A stretch of DNA of 64,000 nt from Chlorogloea purpurea SAG 13.99 (GTDB lineage: Bacteria; Cyanobacteriota; Cyanobacteriia; Cyanobacteriales; Microcystaceae). The notes below the pieces were generated by a model. The model was not told where the DNA came from. It saw nothing but the letters and a program-made list of their open reading frames with translations, and did not search any database. Position numbers and translations under genes: made by a program. The stretch covers positions 57,691 through 121,690 of the forward strand of contig JADQBB010000007.1 of NCBI GenBank assembly GCA_016903695.1. Reading direction: 5' to 3'. Of the stretch, positions 8,465 to 18,351 are shown one piece after another; position 1 is the first letter of the stretch, and each line of letters starts with the position of its first letter.

Positions 8465-10756
8465 ATGTCCCTCTGGCAAGTCCCTACAGCGACTTCGATT
8501 CCCGCTTCATTTCTAGAGACCGTCAGACGCTACACTCCTGATTCCGACGGTTATCGTGCGGCCCAAATCCTCTGGCAACGAGGTATTAGAGACGGTGAAG
8601 CATTAAAGGGATACTTAGATCCAGATCTGTACGTACCTAAAAGTCCTTTCGATTTCGGGCAGGAAATGAATTTAGCCGTTTCCCGCCTTCACGAGGCGCG
8701 TCAGAGGGGGGAAAAAGTGACAATCTGGGGGGATTTCGACGCGGATGGAGTCACGGCTACTTCCGTACTCTGGGAAGGCTTGGGGCAGTTTTTAACCCAG
8801 CACCAGGGATTGAATTATTACATACCCGATCGCATTATCGAATCTCACGGCCTCAATCGTCGCGGTATCGATAAACTAGCCCGAGAAGGGACAAAGTTAA
8901 TCGTCACCTGCGACACCGGCAGTAACAACTTAGAAGAAATACACCACGCTAACAGTGCGGGCATCGATATTATCGTCACCGATCATCATACCCTACCGGA
9001 CGATCGACCTCCTGTTATCTCTATCCTCAATCCCCGTTACTTTATCGAAACCCATCCCCTCTATAATCTTTCCGGGGTGGCAGTAGCGTATAAGTTAATA
9101 GAGGCGATGTATTTATCTTTTCCCGATATTCCAGGACAACATTTAGAGAATTTACTAGATTTAGTAGTTATCGGTTTGATCGCTGATTTGGTCAAACTGA
9201 GTGGCGATTGTCGCTATCTAGCCCAGAGGGGAATCAAAAAACTGGGTAATTCCAGTCATCCAGGCGTGAGGATACTTTTAGGATTATGTCAGAAAACGGG
9301 CGATCGACCCACCGATATTTCTTTCGGCATCGGCCCCAGGATCAACGCCGTCAGTCGTATTCACGGCGACGCTTCTTTCTGCGTGGAATTGCTCACCTCT
9401 CAAGACGAGAAACGCTGTCAAGAATTAGCCATGAATGCTGAATTAGCTAACACCCGCCGTAAGGAAATTCAGCAGATTATCGTCAAACAGGTTAAGAAGA
9501 AATTAGAAAGACTGGATTTATCCACCACTAATGTGATCATCTTAGAAGACCCTCAATGGTCTCCCGGTATTTTAGGATTGGTGGCGGGACAAATCGCTCA
9601 AGAATACTACCGTCCGACGATTTTATTAAGTACGAGCGAAGACGATCGCAGTGACCTGAAATTGGCAAAAGGTTCAGCTCGTTCTGTCGCAGAAATCGAC
9701 CTCTATGGATTAGTCGCCTCTCAAGCCCATCTCTTACACCGCTTCGGCGGTCATCCCCTCGCTGCCGGGTTGAGTTTACCGGTGGATAATTTACCCCTAT
9801 TCTGTGAAGGTATAAACCAACAATTGCGACAACAAGGGGTAGATTTAACTAACTTCTTTCCTAAAATAGAGGCTGATTTAATCGTTACCGTAGCCGATTT
9901 AAGCGCATCTTTATTTAAAGAGTTAAAGTTAATAGAACCCTGCGGAATGGGTAATCCCGCACCTAAATTATTAATAGAGAAGTGTTGGTTTACCGGCGTA
10001 GAAAATTCTAATATTCGAGACAGAAAAGGATTAAAAGTCAGCTATATAAAAACTAATTTTAAAATCGGGGATGGGTCTACTAAAAAAGGTTTCCCTGGTA
10101 CATGGTGGGGACACTATCAAGATGAAATATCCACGAGCGCCCAGTACGATGCCGTGGTAGAACTCGATTACAATCCCTACCACGATCGCTATGAAGTGAG
10201 AATCATCGCCCTTAAATTACACGCCCACGAAGATAGTTTTTATACGGACGTAGTTAGTAACGATTATCTATTAGATTGGCGTAATCAAGAATTAGGGTTG
10301 GCTAACTTAATGAAACCGGATATAGAATTATTACAAACTTGCCCTCTGCAATGGACGGAGATAAAAAATCAATATTATGGAGCCAGGGAAAAAGCGAAAA
10401 AGTTAGCCTTGGCTTATAACTGCGGTTTGGAAACCCATCGGGAAACTTGGGTTCAATTAGTGGGTATAGCTAAATATTTAAGCCGTACCGCTCAGAAAAT
10501 ATCTAAAACCAAATTGCAAGCGAAACTGGGTCTCACAGCCTACAGCTTACAAGTGGGATTAAATACGTTAGAGACTTGCGGAATTAAAACTTATTACCAA
10601 GAAGAGGAAGTGGCTTTTAAATTGGAAGAGTTAGCAACACCGAATCAAGAAAACTACCGACAATTTCTGGAAACGATCGCCGAGGAACAATTTCAAAAAC
10701 AATACTTCTCCAGCGTACCCTTACCGATCATCCAAAAAATTCTCAAAGGATCTTAG
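8465..10756 (+). CDS. recJ: Single-stranded-DNA-specific exonuclease RecJ
   Basis: 5'-3' single-strand exonuclease of the DHH phosphoesterase family, used in recombination and mismatch repair. Metal-binding motifs are visible in order: DFDADGVTA (DHH motif I), CDTGSNN, TDHHTLP (DHH), and later the DHHA1 motif RFGGHPLAAG. The protein is about 763 residues, longer than the E. coli enzyme because of a C-terminal extension, as in other cyanobacteria. ATG at 8465 (MSLWQVP) is preferred; an in-frame TTG lies 15 bp upstream. A 26-bp gap separates it from the following methyltransferase gene. Confidence 0.92.
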   Translation: MSLWQVPTATSIPASFLETVRRYTPDSDGYRAAQILWQRGIRDGEALKGYLDPDLYVPKSPFDFGQEMNLAVSRLHEARQRGEKVTIWGDFDADGVTATSVLWEGLGQFLTQHQGLNYYIPDRIIESHGLNRRGIDKLAREGTKLIVTCDTGSNNLEEIHHANSAGIDIIVTDHHTLPDDRPPVISILNPRYFIETHPLYNLSGVAVAYKLIEAMYLSFPDIPGQHLENLLDLVVIGLIADLVKLSGDCRYLAQRGIKKLGNSSHPGVRILLGLCQKTGDRPTDISFGIGPRINAVSRIHGDASFCVELLTSQDEKRCQELAMNAELANTRRKEIQQIIVKQVKKKLERLDLSTTNVIILEDPQWSPGILGLVAGQIAQEYYRPTILLSTSEDDRSDLKLAKGSARSVAEIDLYGLVASQAHLLHRFGGHPLAAGLSLPVDNLPLFCEGINQQLRQQGVDLTNFFPKIEADLIVTVADLSASLFKELKLIEPCGMGNPAPKLLIEKCWFTGVENSNIRDRKGLKVSYIKTNFKIGDGSTKKGFPGTWWGHYQDEISTSAQYDAVVELDYNPYHDRYEVRIIALKLHAHEDSFYTDVVSNDYLLDWRNQELGLANLMKPDIELLQTCPLQWTEIKNQYYGAREKAKKLALAYNCGLETHRETWVQLVGIAKYLSRTAQKISKTKLQAKLGLTAYSLQVGLNTLETCGIKTYYQEEEVAFKLEELATPNQENYRQFLETIAEEQFQKQYFSSVPLPIIQKILKGS

Positions 10757-10782
10757 AATAAAAGAAGTTAATAAAAATCACA

Positions 10783-11958
10783 ATGACCCAATTTCCCAAA
10801 ATATATATACGCCGCAATAAAATAGATCCAGTAAAAAGATTTCACCCTTGGATATTTTCTGGGGCGATTAAATCCCAAGAAGAGGGTATTAAAGAAGGGG
10901 ACACCGTAGAAGTATATAACGAAACGGGGGAGTATTTAGCTCTCGGTCACTACAACGCCAACAATATCGCCGTTAAGCTTCTCGCCTACGAAAAGGTGAC
11001 GGATATAGAATCCCTCTTCCTGAATAAATTCCAGCAAGCTTATGACCTAAGAACCCGATTGGGCTTAACCCAATGCGCCCATACTAATTGCTACCGTCTC
11101 ATCAATGCTGAGGGGGATGGTTTGCCGGGGTTGATCGTGGATTGGTACAACGGTACGGCGGTTATCCAAGTGCATTCTCTGGGAATGTATCACCAGAAAG
11201 AAACGATCGTCCACTGTTTACAAGGAGTATACGGCGATCGTCTACTGGCTGTCTACGATAAAAGCGCCGGGGTGATGCCTAAAATGGGTCAAAATCAATA
11301 TTTACTAGGTGAAAAAAGCGATAATACGGTGCTAGAAAACGGTCATAGTTTCCTTATCGATTGGGAAACCGGGCAGAAAACCGGCTTTTTCATCGATCAG
11401 AGAGACAACCGGGCTTTATTGAGTAAATACGCTCACAATAAACGAGTATTGAATACCTTCGCCTATTCGGGAGGTTTTTCTGTGTACGCGGGGGCGGCAG
11501 GGGCCCTGAGAGTGGATTCGGTGGATAGTTCGGCGAGTGCGATCGATCTAAGCAAAGAAAATATCGCACTCAACGACCAGAAAGATACTGCACACTCTTT
11601 CTATACAGAAGATGTATTCGAGTTTTTAACTCATTGCGCAGCCGATTATAATCTGATCATCCTCGACCCTCCCGCCTTCGCCAAAAATATCTCGGCGCGT
11701 CACTCTGCGGTCATGGCTTATAAACGGATTAACTACCAAGCCATTAAAAAAATCGAGGCGGGGGGCATGATCTTCACCTTCTCTTGTTCTCAAGTAGTGA
11801 ATATAGACTTATTCCGGGGTGCGGTAATGGCCGCTGCGATCGAAGCCCGCAGGCCGGTGAGAATTTTGGCTCAATTGGGTCAGGGGCCCGACCATCCTGC
11901 GAGTATCTACCACCCCGAAGGCCATTATTTAAAAGGCTTGGTGTTAAGCGTGGATTGA
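10783..11958 (+). CDS. rlmI: Class I SAM-dependent rRNA methyltransferase, RlmI family
   Basis: Probable 23S rRNA m5C methyltransferase of 391 residues. It has an N-terminal PUA-type RNA-binding domain (RRNKIDPVKRFHPWIFSGAI), the SAM-binding stretch VLNTFAYSGGFSVYA, and the catalytic-region motifs ILDPPAFAK and TFSCS. The exact target base is assigned by family only. The last 34 bp overlap the convergent VOC gene. Confidence 0.85.
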   Translation: MTQFPKIYIRRNKIDPVKRFHPWIFSGAIKSQEEGIKEGDTVEVYNETGEYLALGHYNANNIAVKLLAYEKVTDIESLFLNKFQQAYDLRTRLGLTQCAHTNCYRLINAEGDGLPGLIVDWYNGTAVIQVHSLGMYHQKETIVHCLQGVYGDRLLAVYDKSAGVMPKMGQNQYLLGEKSDNTVLENGHSFLIDWETGQKTGFFIDQRDNRALLSKYAHNKRVLNTFAYSGGFSVYAGAAGALRVDSVDSSASAIDLSKENIALNDQKDTAHSFYTEDVFEFLTHCAADYNLIILDPPAFAKNISARHSAVMAYKRINYQAIKKIEAGGMIFTFSCSQVVNIDLFRGAVMAAAIEARRPVRILAQLGQGPDHPASIYHPEGHYLKGLVLSVD

Positions 11959-12311
11959 TGGAAAATGAGCCGATTACCCGCCGGGTCATAGGCGTAGATT
12001 TCCAAGCCGTGAGAAGCGCGGGTAATTTCTGACGTTGGGGGATAGCCTAACCGGGCCAGATGTGCAATCGTTTCTTCTAAATTTTCCACCTCCACACAAA
12101 AACTCACCCCACTTCCCCCTGAATTAGCGAATTGGGACTGATGAGATTCTTTGGGGTAGAAGATAGCCAACTTTAATCCCATCAGGTTAAATTGGGCGTA
12201 AGCCCCCCCTTGATAAACATCGGCAGAAACAGAAAAAACTTCCCTGTAGAAAAGCACTACCGCTTCAAAATCAGTAGTACCGATAGTAATAAATACTTCT
12301 TGATAGTTCAT
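11925..12311 (-). CDS. VOC-superfamily (glyoxalase/dioxygenase-fold) protein
   Basis: Small 128-residue protein with paired beta-alpha-beta-beta-beta modules. FITIGTTDFEAVVLFYREVF at the start and YDPAGNRLIFHQ near the end are the usual VOC features. Substrate unknown. It lies 21 bp after the acetyltransferase gene on the same strand, so probably one operon. Its 3' end overlaps the convergent methyltransferase gene by 34 bp. Confidence 0.75.
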   Translation of the reverse strand: MNYQEVFITIGTTDFEAVVLFYREVFSVSADVYQGGAYAQFNLMGLKLAIFYPKESHQSQFANSGGSGVSFCVEVENLEETIAHLARLGYPPTSEITRASHGLEIYAYDPAGNRLIFHQSTLNTKPFK

Positions 12312-12332
12312 TTTAGGAGCGAGTCTCTCCTA

Positions 12333-12941
12333 TTACAGAGATTCTTTAACTTTAATGCCGTCTCTGCGCACGATATAAGCGGGGACACCAACAACCACAC
12401 AATTAGGAGGAATATCTTTAACGACCACCGCATTCGCCCCCACGGTGACGTTATCTCCTACGGTAATGCCACCGAGGACTTTAGCGCCCGCTGTCACCCG
12501 TACGTTATTCCCTAACTTCGGTCTCTTTCCTTTATCCTTGTAGCCGATCGTCACCTGTTGATTGATCCAACAGTTATCGCCTATATCCGCCGAGATTATC
12601 GTACTGAATCCGTGCTGAATAAATAATCCAGAGCCGATATTACAAGAATTATCCAAGAAAAAATAAGGACACTGGCGGTAAATTATTTTCAGTATATACA
12701 TCAGATTTTTACCGAGAGCGTTACCGTTTAATAAACGGTGGTAATAAATATTTCTGAATTCCGGGGCTAACTGTAATAAGGATAGTAACTGGAGCAAATC
12801 CGATTTTTTCTCTCTATTCAATACCTCTTGCCAGCGGTGGACATCGCTTAATATCAAACTTTTCTGATCGGTGGCGGCGAATAAAATTAGTAAAGGTGAA
12901 TTCCAAATAATACGTAAATAAAGGACTATTTTCCCCAACAT
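12333..12941 (-). CDS. Serine-acetyltransferase-like hexapeptide-repeat transferase
   Basis: 202 residues. The C-terminal half is a left-handed beta-helix with hexapeptide repeats (IGSGLFIQHGFSTIISA, VTIGYKDKGKRPKLGNNV, VTVGANAVVVKDIPPN). The His in FIQHGFSTII corresponds to the usual catalytic region of CysE-like enzymes. The N-terminal half matches the helical domain seen in polysaccharide-linked serine acetyltransferase homologues rather than a biosynthetic CysE. The divergent glycosyltransferase next door suggests a role in polysaccharide acetylation (inference). Confidence 0.75.
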   Translation of the reverse strand: MLGKIVLYLRIIWNSPLLILFAATDQKSLILSDVHRWQEVLNREKKSDLLQLLSLLQLAPEFRNIYYHRLLNGNALGKNLMYILKIIYRQCPYFFLDNSCNIGSGLFIQHGFSTIISADIGDNCWINQQVTIGYKDKGKRPKLGNNVRVTAGAKVLGGITVGDNVTVGANAVVVKDIPPNCVVVGVPAYIVRRDGIKVKESL

Positions 12942-13029
12942 AAATTTTGTACAAATAAAATCATCGATTTTTATTGCTTTTGATTATAGTGGTAAAGTGG
13001 AGACTAATTCAACCGAAAAACTGCTTTCC

Positions 13030-14004
13030 ATGTTCAATAGCACTGTATCCTATCAGCCCACAACCTCGGTTATCATCCCTGTTTATAACGGGGAGAAAGA
13101 TTTACCAGCTTTGCTCCAGTGCTTGGGAGAGCAGACCTATCCGCGAACAGAGGTAGAGTATATCTTCATAGATAATAATAGTACCGATCGTACCGCCGAA
13201 ATATTACAGGAAACCGTAACTCAGTGGCAGACGAGAGGACTAAAACTGATTACCGCTACAGAAAATAATATTCAAAGTTCTTACGCGGCGCGCAATCGAG
13301 GTATCAAAATGGCGATCGGGGAAATTCTCGCTTTTACCGACGCGGACTGTCGCCCCACGCCCGATTGGTTAACTCAATTGGTAAAACCCTTTATCGATCC
13401 CCGAATCGGGATAGTAGCAGGAGAAATAGCCGCCTTGACCGGAGGCAACTGGTTAGAGCAATATGCAGAAAGAAATCACTTCATGTGTCAGCAGTTTTTA
13501 TTGGCTCATCCTTTCTCTCCCTACGGTCAGACTGCTAATCTGGGAATAAGAAAAGAGACTTTCCGGGCGGTGGGTTTGTTTCGTCCTTATTTAACCACAG
13601 GGGGCGACGCGGATATATGCTGGCGCATTCTACGAGAAACCCATTGGCAGTTAACCTACGCACCAAGGGCGATAGTTCACCACCGTCATCGCTCCACTTT
13701 AAAAGAGCTGAAAAGTCAATTACGGCGTTATGGGCGCTCTAATCGTTATCTCCATCAATTGTACGGGGTGGAATTGATGAAAGAGTTCACGGCTAAAGAT
13801 TTAATCACCGGTCTAGGTCGCTGGTTACTAAAAGATTTACCCAAAAATAGCGTTAAGTTCCTGATCGGCAAAGGGGACTTGATCGACTTGATTAACACGC
13901 CGGTGAACCTGATCGGCTTTCAATCTCGCAGCGAGGGACAGAAAACCGCTATTCTTCCCGATAGAGCTGATTTTATCGATCGACTCAGTGAAGAGAAACC
14001 ATAA
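13030..14004 (+). CDS. Family 2 glycosyltransferase
   Basis: GT-A fold glycosyltransferase of about 324 residues. TSVIIPVYNGEKDLPALLQC begins the nucleotide-binding domain, DNNSTDRTAEIL follows, and TDADCRP holds the metal-binding DXD. GGDADICWRI and the QLRRYGRSN segment complete the catalytic domain. The ATG at 13030 is preferred; an in-frame GTG at 12997 would add 11 residues. No long transmembrane segment is obvious. Acceptor unknown; the neighbours suggest cell-surface polysaccharide. Confidence 0.85.
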   Translation: MFNSTVSYQPTTSVIIPVYNGEKDLPALLQCLGEQTYPRTEVEYIFIDNNSTDRTAEILQETVTQWQTRGLKLITATENNIQSSYAARNRGIKMAIGEILAFTDADCRPTPDWLTQLVKPFIDPRIGIVAGEIAALTGGNWLEQYAERNHFMCQQFLLAHPFSPYGQTANLGIRKETFRAVGLFRPYLTTGGDADICWRILRETHWQLTYAPRAIVHHRHRSTLKELKSQLRRYGRSNRYLHQLYGVELMKEFTAKDLITGLGRWLLKDLPKNSVKFLIGKGDLIDLINTPVNLIGFQSRSEGQKTAILPDRADFIDRLSEEKP

Positions 14005-14135
14005 TCATAATAGTAATCAGTGGCTATTATATAGGTGCTGGACTATTCATTGTTGCCTGCTCGTTTCTCATTTCTGACTGCTATGAGCCACAATAATAAA
14101 AATAACGGTGACAATTAGTTAAGAATGGATGCCCC

Positions 14136-15803
14136 ATGATAGATTTCATACTTTCTCTTTTTACATATCTATTCCATCCCTTCGCGAAGACCACAACCCC
14201 CGCCGATGAGCAGGGCATGGTTCAGCTTAAAAACGTTAAAAATACCCAAAAAATCAATATAGGTACGAATTTAACCGGCATCGCCGATTATTCACCTCAA
14301 TTACCCTTCATCGATAGCTTTAAATCTTCCCGCGCTTGGGTTTGGAAAGGCCAAGAAGGCCCCTACTTACCGATCACCACCAATCTCGATCGCTCGGGGT
14401 GGTTAGCATCCGCCAAGCCGCCCGATGGCGTGGCCCCTGAAGCTGTGAGCATGACATTTTTATTCACCGGACTGAAGAACAAATATCCAGGCGGCCAGTA
14501 CTTGGTGTTATACGAAGGACAGGGAGAGATGAAATATAAATTGGCTGCCACTAAAAATAAATCTCTTTCCAAACCAGGTAGGGACGTTATCGATATAAAT
14601 GCTGCTAAAGGGAATGTAGTCCTTCAAATCACTAGCACCGACCCGAAAAACACGGGGGATTACATCCGTAATATCCGTATTATTCCTGCGGTCGCCGAAA
14701 AAACCGCCACTGATTTATACAAGGAGAAGAAAATCAATCTCTCTGCCGCCAAAATATTTAACCCCGACTTCCAGTCCGTGATCGAGCCGTTCAAAACATT
14801 GCGTTTTATGGATTGGATGAGAACCAACGGCAGCAATCAAGTCAAATGGAGCGATCGACCAACTGTGACCCAAGCCCAGTGGACGACAAAAAAAGGCGTG
14901 CCGGTGGAAATAATGGTGGCATTAGCCAATCAACAAAATGCTAGTCCTTGGTTTACCATGCCTCACATGGCAGATGATGATTATGTGAGGAACTTCGCCC
15001 AATACGTTAAAAACAATCTGGCCCCTGGAAAGAAAATTTACGTGGAATATACTAACGAAGCTTGGAATTTTGGCTTTACCCAATCTCGATGGATTAATGA
15101 GCGGGCAAAAGAAGCCGGGATGAAGAATGTAGAGTGGTATGCCCGTCGCTCGGCCCAGGTGATCAATATTTGGAAAGCGGTATTCGGGGAGCAATCGCAT
15201 CGTATAGTCGGAGTATTGGGAGCGCAGGCAGGTAATCTGGATACAGCCTCTAGTGGCATGGCTTATTTAAAAAAGACGGGTAATGCCGGTGCGATTGATG
15301 CTATTGCGATCGCTCCCTATTTTGGTGGTTATTTAGGGAGACCCGAGTACGCGTCTCAAGTGCAAACTTTGAGTGTCGATGACTTGTTCAGGGAATTAAC
15401 TACAGGAGGGGTAGTCATGAAACCAGAGGGGGGACAAGCCACCCCGGGTGGTGCCCTACAACAAGCCTATAGAAATATGCAAAATTATGTAAACTTCACG
15501 AGCAAAAATAATTTACAACTGGTGGCCTATGAAGGGGGTCAACACCTCGTCGGTGTTCGAGGAGTACAGAACAATAAGGCCATAACCAGCCTGTTTATAG
15601 CGGCTAATCGTGACGAGCGCATGGGGAAGCTGTACGAACAGTATCTCAATAAATGGAATCAATTGGGCGGTGGCTTATTCGTCAATTTCTCCGACGTGAT
15701 CACGCCTACAAAATGGGGCAGTTGGGGGATACTAGAGGATCTTAAAGATGTCAATAACCCGAAATATAAAGCCGTGATGCGGGTCAAGGGGCAAAAGGAG
15801 TAG
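14136..15803 (+). CDS. Glycosidase-like (clan GH-A fold) secreted or membrane-anchored protein
   Basis: 555 residues with a hydrophobic N-terminus (about residues 1-18), suggesting export or anchoring. Residues about 40-185 look like a beta-rich domain. The C-terminal region resembles a TIM-barrel retaining glycosidase: VEYTNEAWN places a candidate acid/base Glu at 308, and QLVAYEGGQH a candidate nucleophile Glu at 466, the spacing expected for clan GH-A. Similar proteins are usually labelled cellulose-binding or hypothetical. Substrate unknown. It follows a glycosyltransferase by 131 bp of otherwise featureless sequence. Confidence 0.6.
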   Translation: MIDFILSLFTYLFHPFAKTTTPADEQGMVQLKNVKNTQKINIGTNLTGIADYSPQLPFIDSFKSSRAWVWKGQEGPYLPITTNLDRSGWLASAKPPDGVAPEAVSMTFLFTGLKNKYPGGQYLVLYEGQGEMKYKLAATKNKSLSKPGRDVIDINAAKGNVVLQITSTDPKNTGDYIRNIRIIPAVAEKTATDLYKEKKINLSAAKIFNPDFQSVIEPFKTLRFMDWMRTNGSNQVKWSDRPTVTQAQWTTKKGVPVEIMVALANQQNASPWFTMPHMADDDYVRNFAQYVKNNLAPGKKIYVEYTNEAWNFGFTQSRWINERAKEAGMKNVEWYARRSAQVINIWKAVFGEQSHRIVGVLGAQAGNLDTASSGMAYLKKTGNAGAIDAIAIAPYFGGYLGRPEYASQVQTLSVDDLFRELTTGGVVMKPEGGQATPGGALQQAYRNMQNYVNFTSKNNLQLVAYEGGQHLVGVRGVQNNKAITSLFIAANRDERMGKLYEQYLNKWNQLGGGLFVNFSDVITPTKWGSWGILEDLKDVNNPKYKAVMRVKGQKE

Positions 15804-16341
15804 CGGTTCGTAGGTTTAGTCCAAGCTAATTAATAATATTGTCAGAGAGTAACTCAGTAGGTTATAGTCATACTATGACTCGACTAAGCACCTTAGGGCG
15901 CTTGCGGAGTAGAGCGAAATACTTCCGAAAACCGCCGAGTTTTTGAAAATAACGATTCTCCTTCTGTACAGTTGCAACAATCTCCTATAGGATTAAAAAT
16001 TGTTCTAGAGATTTTTTCCTGAACTTGAAAAAGCCAACAAGTTAGAAGAGATTGTGCGGACGCTTTCATTGGGTATAACTAAAGGATTAATACATCACTT
16101 CCCCCAAGATTGTATTGTTTAACCATTGCTGGAATACAATCATAAAAAATGAAAAGCCAAAGTCTGGCAACAGTATAGGTGTAGGCGATCGTCTGCTTTT
16201 TATGCCGATGGGACTTAACCAATACATTCTCATCCAAAACTCAAGAAATTTACCGGAACACAGGTTTTAAAAGTCGAAAAAGTTCAAGGAAAAGCGCCAT
16301 TAGTGCTGCCTTAACTGTAAGAGAAAGATAGAGGAAATTGA
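15804..16341. other. 538-bp intergenic region upstream of rne, possible long structured leader
   Basis: No convincing ORF in either strand. It contains an inverted repeat AGTCATA-c-TATGACT near 15866 and a hairpin with a perfect 9-bp stem at 16108-16141. In Synechocystis the rne mRNA has a long autoregulatory 5' leader; the position here fits that, but the sequence alone does not prove it. Decayed transposase sequence was considered and could not be supported. Confidence 0.4.
16108..16141 (+). promoter_or_regulatory. Hairpin in the rne upstream region
   Basis: GATTGTATT (16108-16116) and AATACAATC (16133-16141) are perfectly complementary, with a 16-nt loop, about 200 bp before the rne start codon. 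There is no T-run after it, so it is not a simple terminator. It could be a stem in a structured rne leader. Confidence 0.4.
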
Positions 16342-18351
16342 ATGCCGAAACAGATAATTATAGCGGAACAGCATCATATAGCTGCCGTTTTCTGGGAAGA
16401 TCAAATACAAGAATTAGTAGTGGCGACGGGCAATCAACAAGTAGGGGACATTTATTTAGGATTGGTAGAAAATGTCATACCTGGGATTGATGCAGCCTTC
16501 GTTAACATCGGGGATGCGGAGAGAAATGGCTTCATCCACGTTACGGATCTAGGGCCCTTAAGGTTGAAAAAAAGCGCCGGTGCGATCACCGAATTACTAG
16601 TACCACAACAGAAAGTATTGGTGCAGGTAATGAAGGAACCCACGGGCAACAAAGGGCCGAGATTGACCGGGAACATCACCTTACCTGGTCGTTATTTAGT
16701 CCTCATGCCCAACGGTAGAGGCGTTAATCTATCGAGGCGGATCAAGAGTGACGACGAACGCTCTCGATTACGGGCCCTGGCTATCCTCGTCAAACCGCCT
16801 GGGATGGGCTTACTAGTACGCACCGAAGCGGAAGGCAAAGCGGAAGAAGCCGTCATCGAAGATCTGGAATTTTTACAAAAGCAATGGGAATTAGTCCAGC
16901 AACAAGCTCTGACCACCAGACCCCCCGCCCTATTGAATCGGGACGATGATTTCATCCAACGTGTATTGAGGGATATGTTCACCGCTGATGTAAATCGTAT
17001 TGTGGTGGACTCACCTAGCGCGGTAAAGCGGGTGAAACAACAATTGACCAACTGGAGCGGTGGACGATCGCCCGAAGGAGTATACATCGACTCCCACCGG
17101 GAAACCCAGGGAATATTGGATTACTTCCGGGTTAACGCAGCCGTCAGGGAAGCCCTGAAACCGCGGGTAGATTTACCCAGTGGCGGTTACATCATCATCG
17201 AACCCACGGAAGCCCTCACGGTCATCGATGTGAACTCCGGTTCCTTCACCAAATCAGCCACGGCGAGGGAAACGGTGCTATGGACGAACAACGAGGCGGC
17301 TACAGAAATCGCGCGGCAATTGCGCCTGAGAAACATCGGCGGCGTGATCGTGGTGGACTTCATCGATATGGATGCCCGCCGGGATCAATTGAAGTTATTA
17401 GAACACTTCAATAAGGCTTTAAAAACCGATAAAGCCCGCCCGCAAATCGCTCAACTGTCGGAACTGGGTTTAGTGGAACTAACCCGCAAACGCCAAGGGA
17501 AAAATATTTATGAACTCTTCGGGCATCCCTGCCCCAGTTGCGGCGGCTTGGGCCACTTGGCGCACTTACCAGGAGAACAAGGCCCGATCGCCTTGGAATT
17601 TATCCCCCAACCTTCCCCCGGCTTATCCCTGCCCAGTCTCACCGCCCGTCTTACCATTCCCGCTGTAGATCAGGAGCCGGAATTCGACTCTTTCTCGGAG
17701 TTTGAAACAACGGAAGAAAACGGGCAACCTTTAGAGCTCACCTATCATCCCAATTATCAAGAACAGGGGGGCAATAGTGCCGCCCGCCGTCGCCGTCGCC
17801 GTCGCTCACCGGAGTTGTTACTAAAAGACGACAGGAACGAGAAAGCCCCGGTGACTCCCCCACCCCCTGAACCGGAACCGGAATACGAACCCCCGGCGGC
17901 GAAGGTGATCGAAGATCGTCGGGAGCGCCCCACCCGCGCCCCCCGGCGCGAAGAAACACCGCTAGAAAAAGAACGCATCTCGGTGGATATGAGTCTCGTC
18001 GAACAGGAAGTGTATTCGATGATGGGTATCTCTCCCCTGTTACTGGTTAATAAGGAGATTAAAGATCCTAAAGGGGTGATCATTTCTATTAATTCTACAG
18101 AAGCACCCGTCCGCAAGATGGATTCCCCGGTAGCGGAAAAGGTCAGCGAGCCGGAAACTCCCAAGGCGGAAAAAACGAAACTGGAAAAGGCTCAAGTAGA
18201 AACATTCCCGCCGGAGCCGGAACCGGAACCTATAATTCAAGCCGAAGCCGAACCCCTACCGCCCGTCGAGGATGAGCCGGAAACCACCGAAGGGGACGAT
18301 CGCCCCGTGGTTCGTCGCCGCCGCCGTCGCTCTTCAGCTGCCGGTGATTGA
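16342..18351 (+). CDS. rne: Ribonuclease E/G
   Basis: Endoribonuclease that starts mRNA decay and matures RNAs. The 669 residues comprise an S1 RNA-binding region (about 35-125), the DNase-I-like catalytic core with VIDVNSGSF and VVDFIDMD (metal-binding Asp), and the Zn-link CPSCGGLGH that joins subunits. The tail beyond about 410 is acidic and Pro-rich, with two Arg blocks: ARRRRRRRSPE (about 478) and the terminal VRRRRRRSSAAGD. The terminal Arg block is the known PNPase-docking element of cyanobacterial RNase E. The stop codon overlaps the rnhB start by one base. Confidence 0.95.
   Translation: MPKQIIIAEQHHIAAVFWEDQIQELVVATGNQQVGDIYLGLVENVIPGIDAAFVNIGDAERNGFIHVTDLGPLRLKKSAGAITELLVPQQKVLVQVMKEPTGNKGPRLTGNITLPGRYLVLMPNGRGVNLSRRIKSDDERSRLRALAILVKPPGMGLLVRTEAEGKAEEAVIEDLEFLQKQWELVQQQALTTRPPALLNRDDDFIQRVLRDMFTADVNRIVVDSPSAVKRVKQQLTNWSGGRSPEGVYIDSHRETQGILDYFRVNAAVREALKPRVDLPSGGYIIIEPTEALTVIDVNSGSFTKSATARETVLWTNNEAATEIARQLRLRNIGGVIVVDFIDMDARRDQLKLLEHFNKALKTDKARPQIAQLSELGLVELTRKRQGKNIYELFGHPCPSCGGLGHLAHLPGEQGPIALEFIPQPSPGLSLPSLTARLTIPAVDQEPEFDSFSEFETTEENGQPLELTYHPNYQEQGGNSAARRRRRRRSPELLLKDDRNEKAPVTPPPPEPEPEYEPPAAKVIEDRRERPTRAPRREETPLEKERISVDMSLVEQEVYSMMGISPLLLVNKEIKDPKGVIISINSTEAPVRKMDSPVAEKVSEPETPKAEKTKLEKAQVETFPPEPEPEPIIQAEAEPLPPVEDEPETTEGDDRPVVRRRRRRSSAAGD

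Noticed and set aside
11784..12032. Open frames on both strands across the end of the rRNA methyltransferase gene
   Set aside because: They are shadows of the methyltransferase and VOC genes and have no family-like sequence.
15860..16330. Decayed transposase in the rne upstream region
   Set aside because: Short peptides can be read in several frames, but none contains a recognisable transposase motif.
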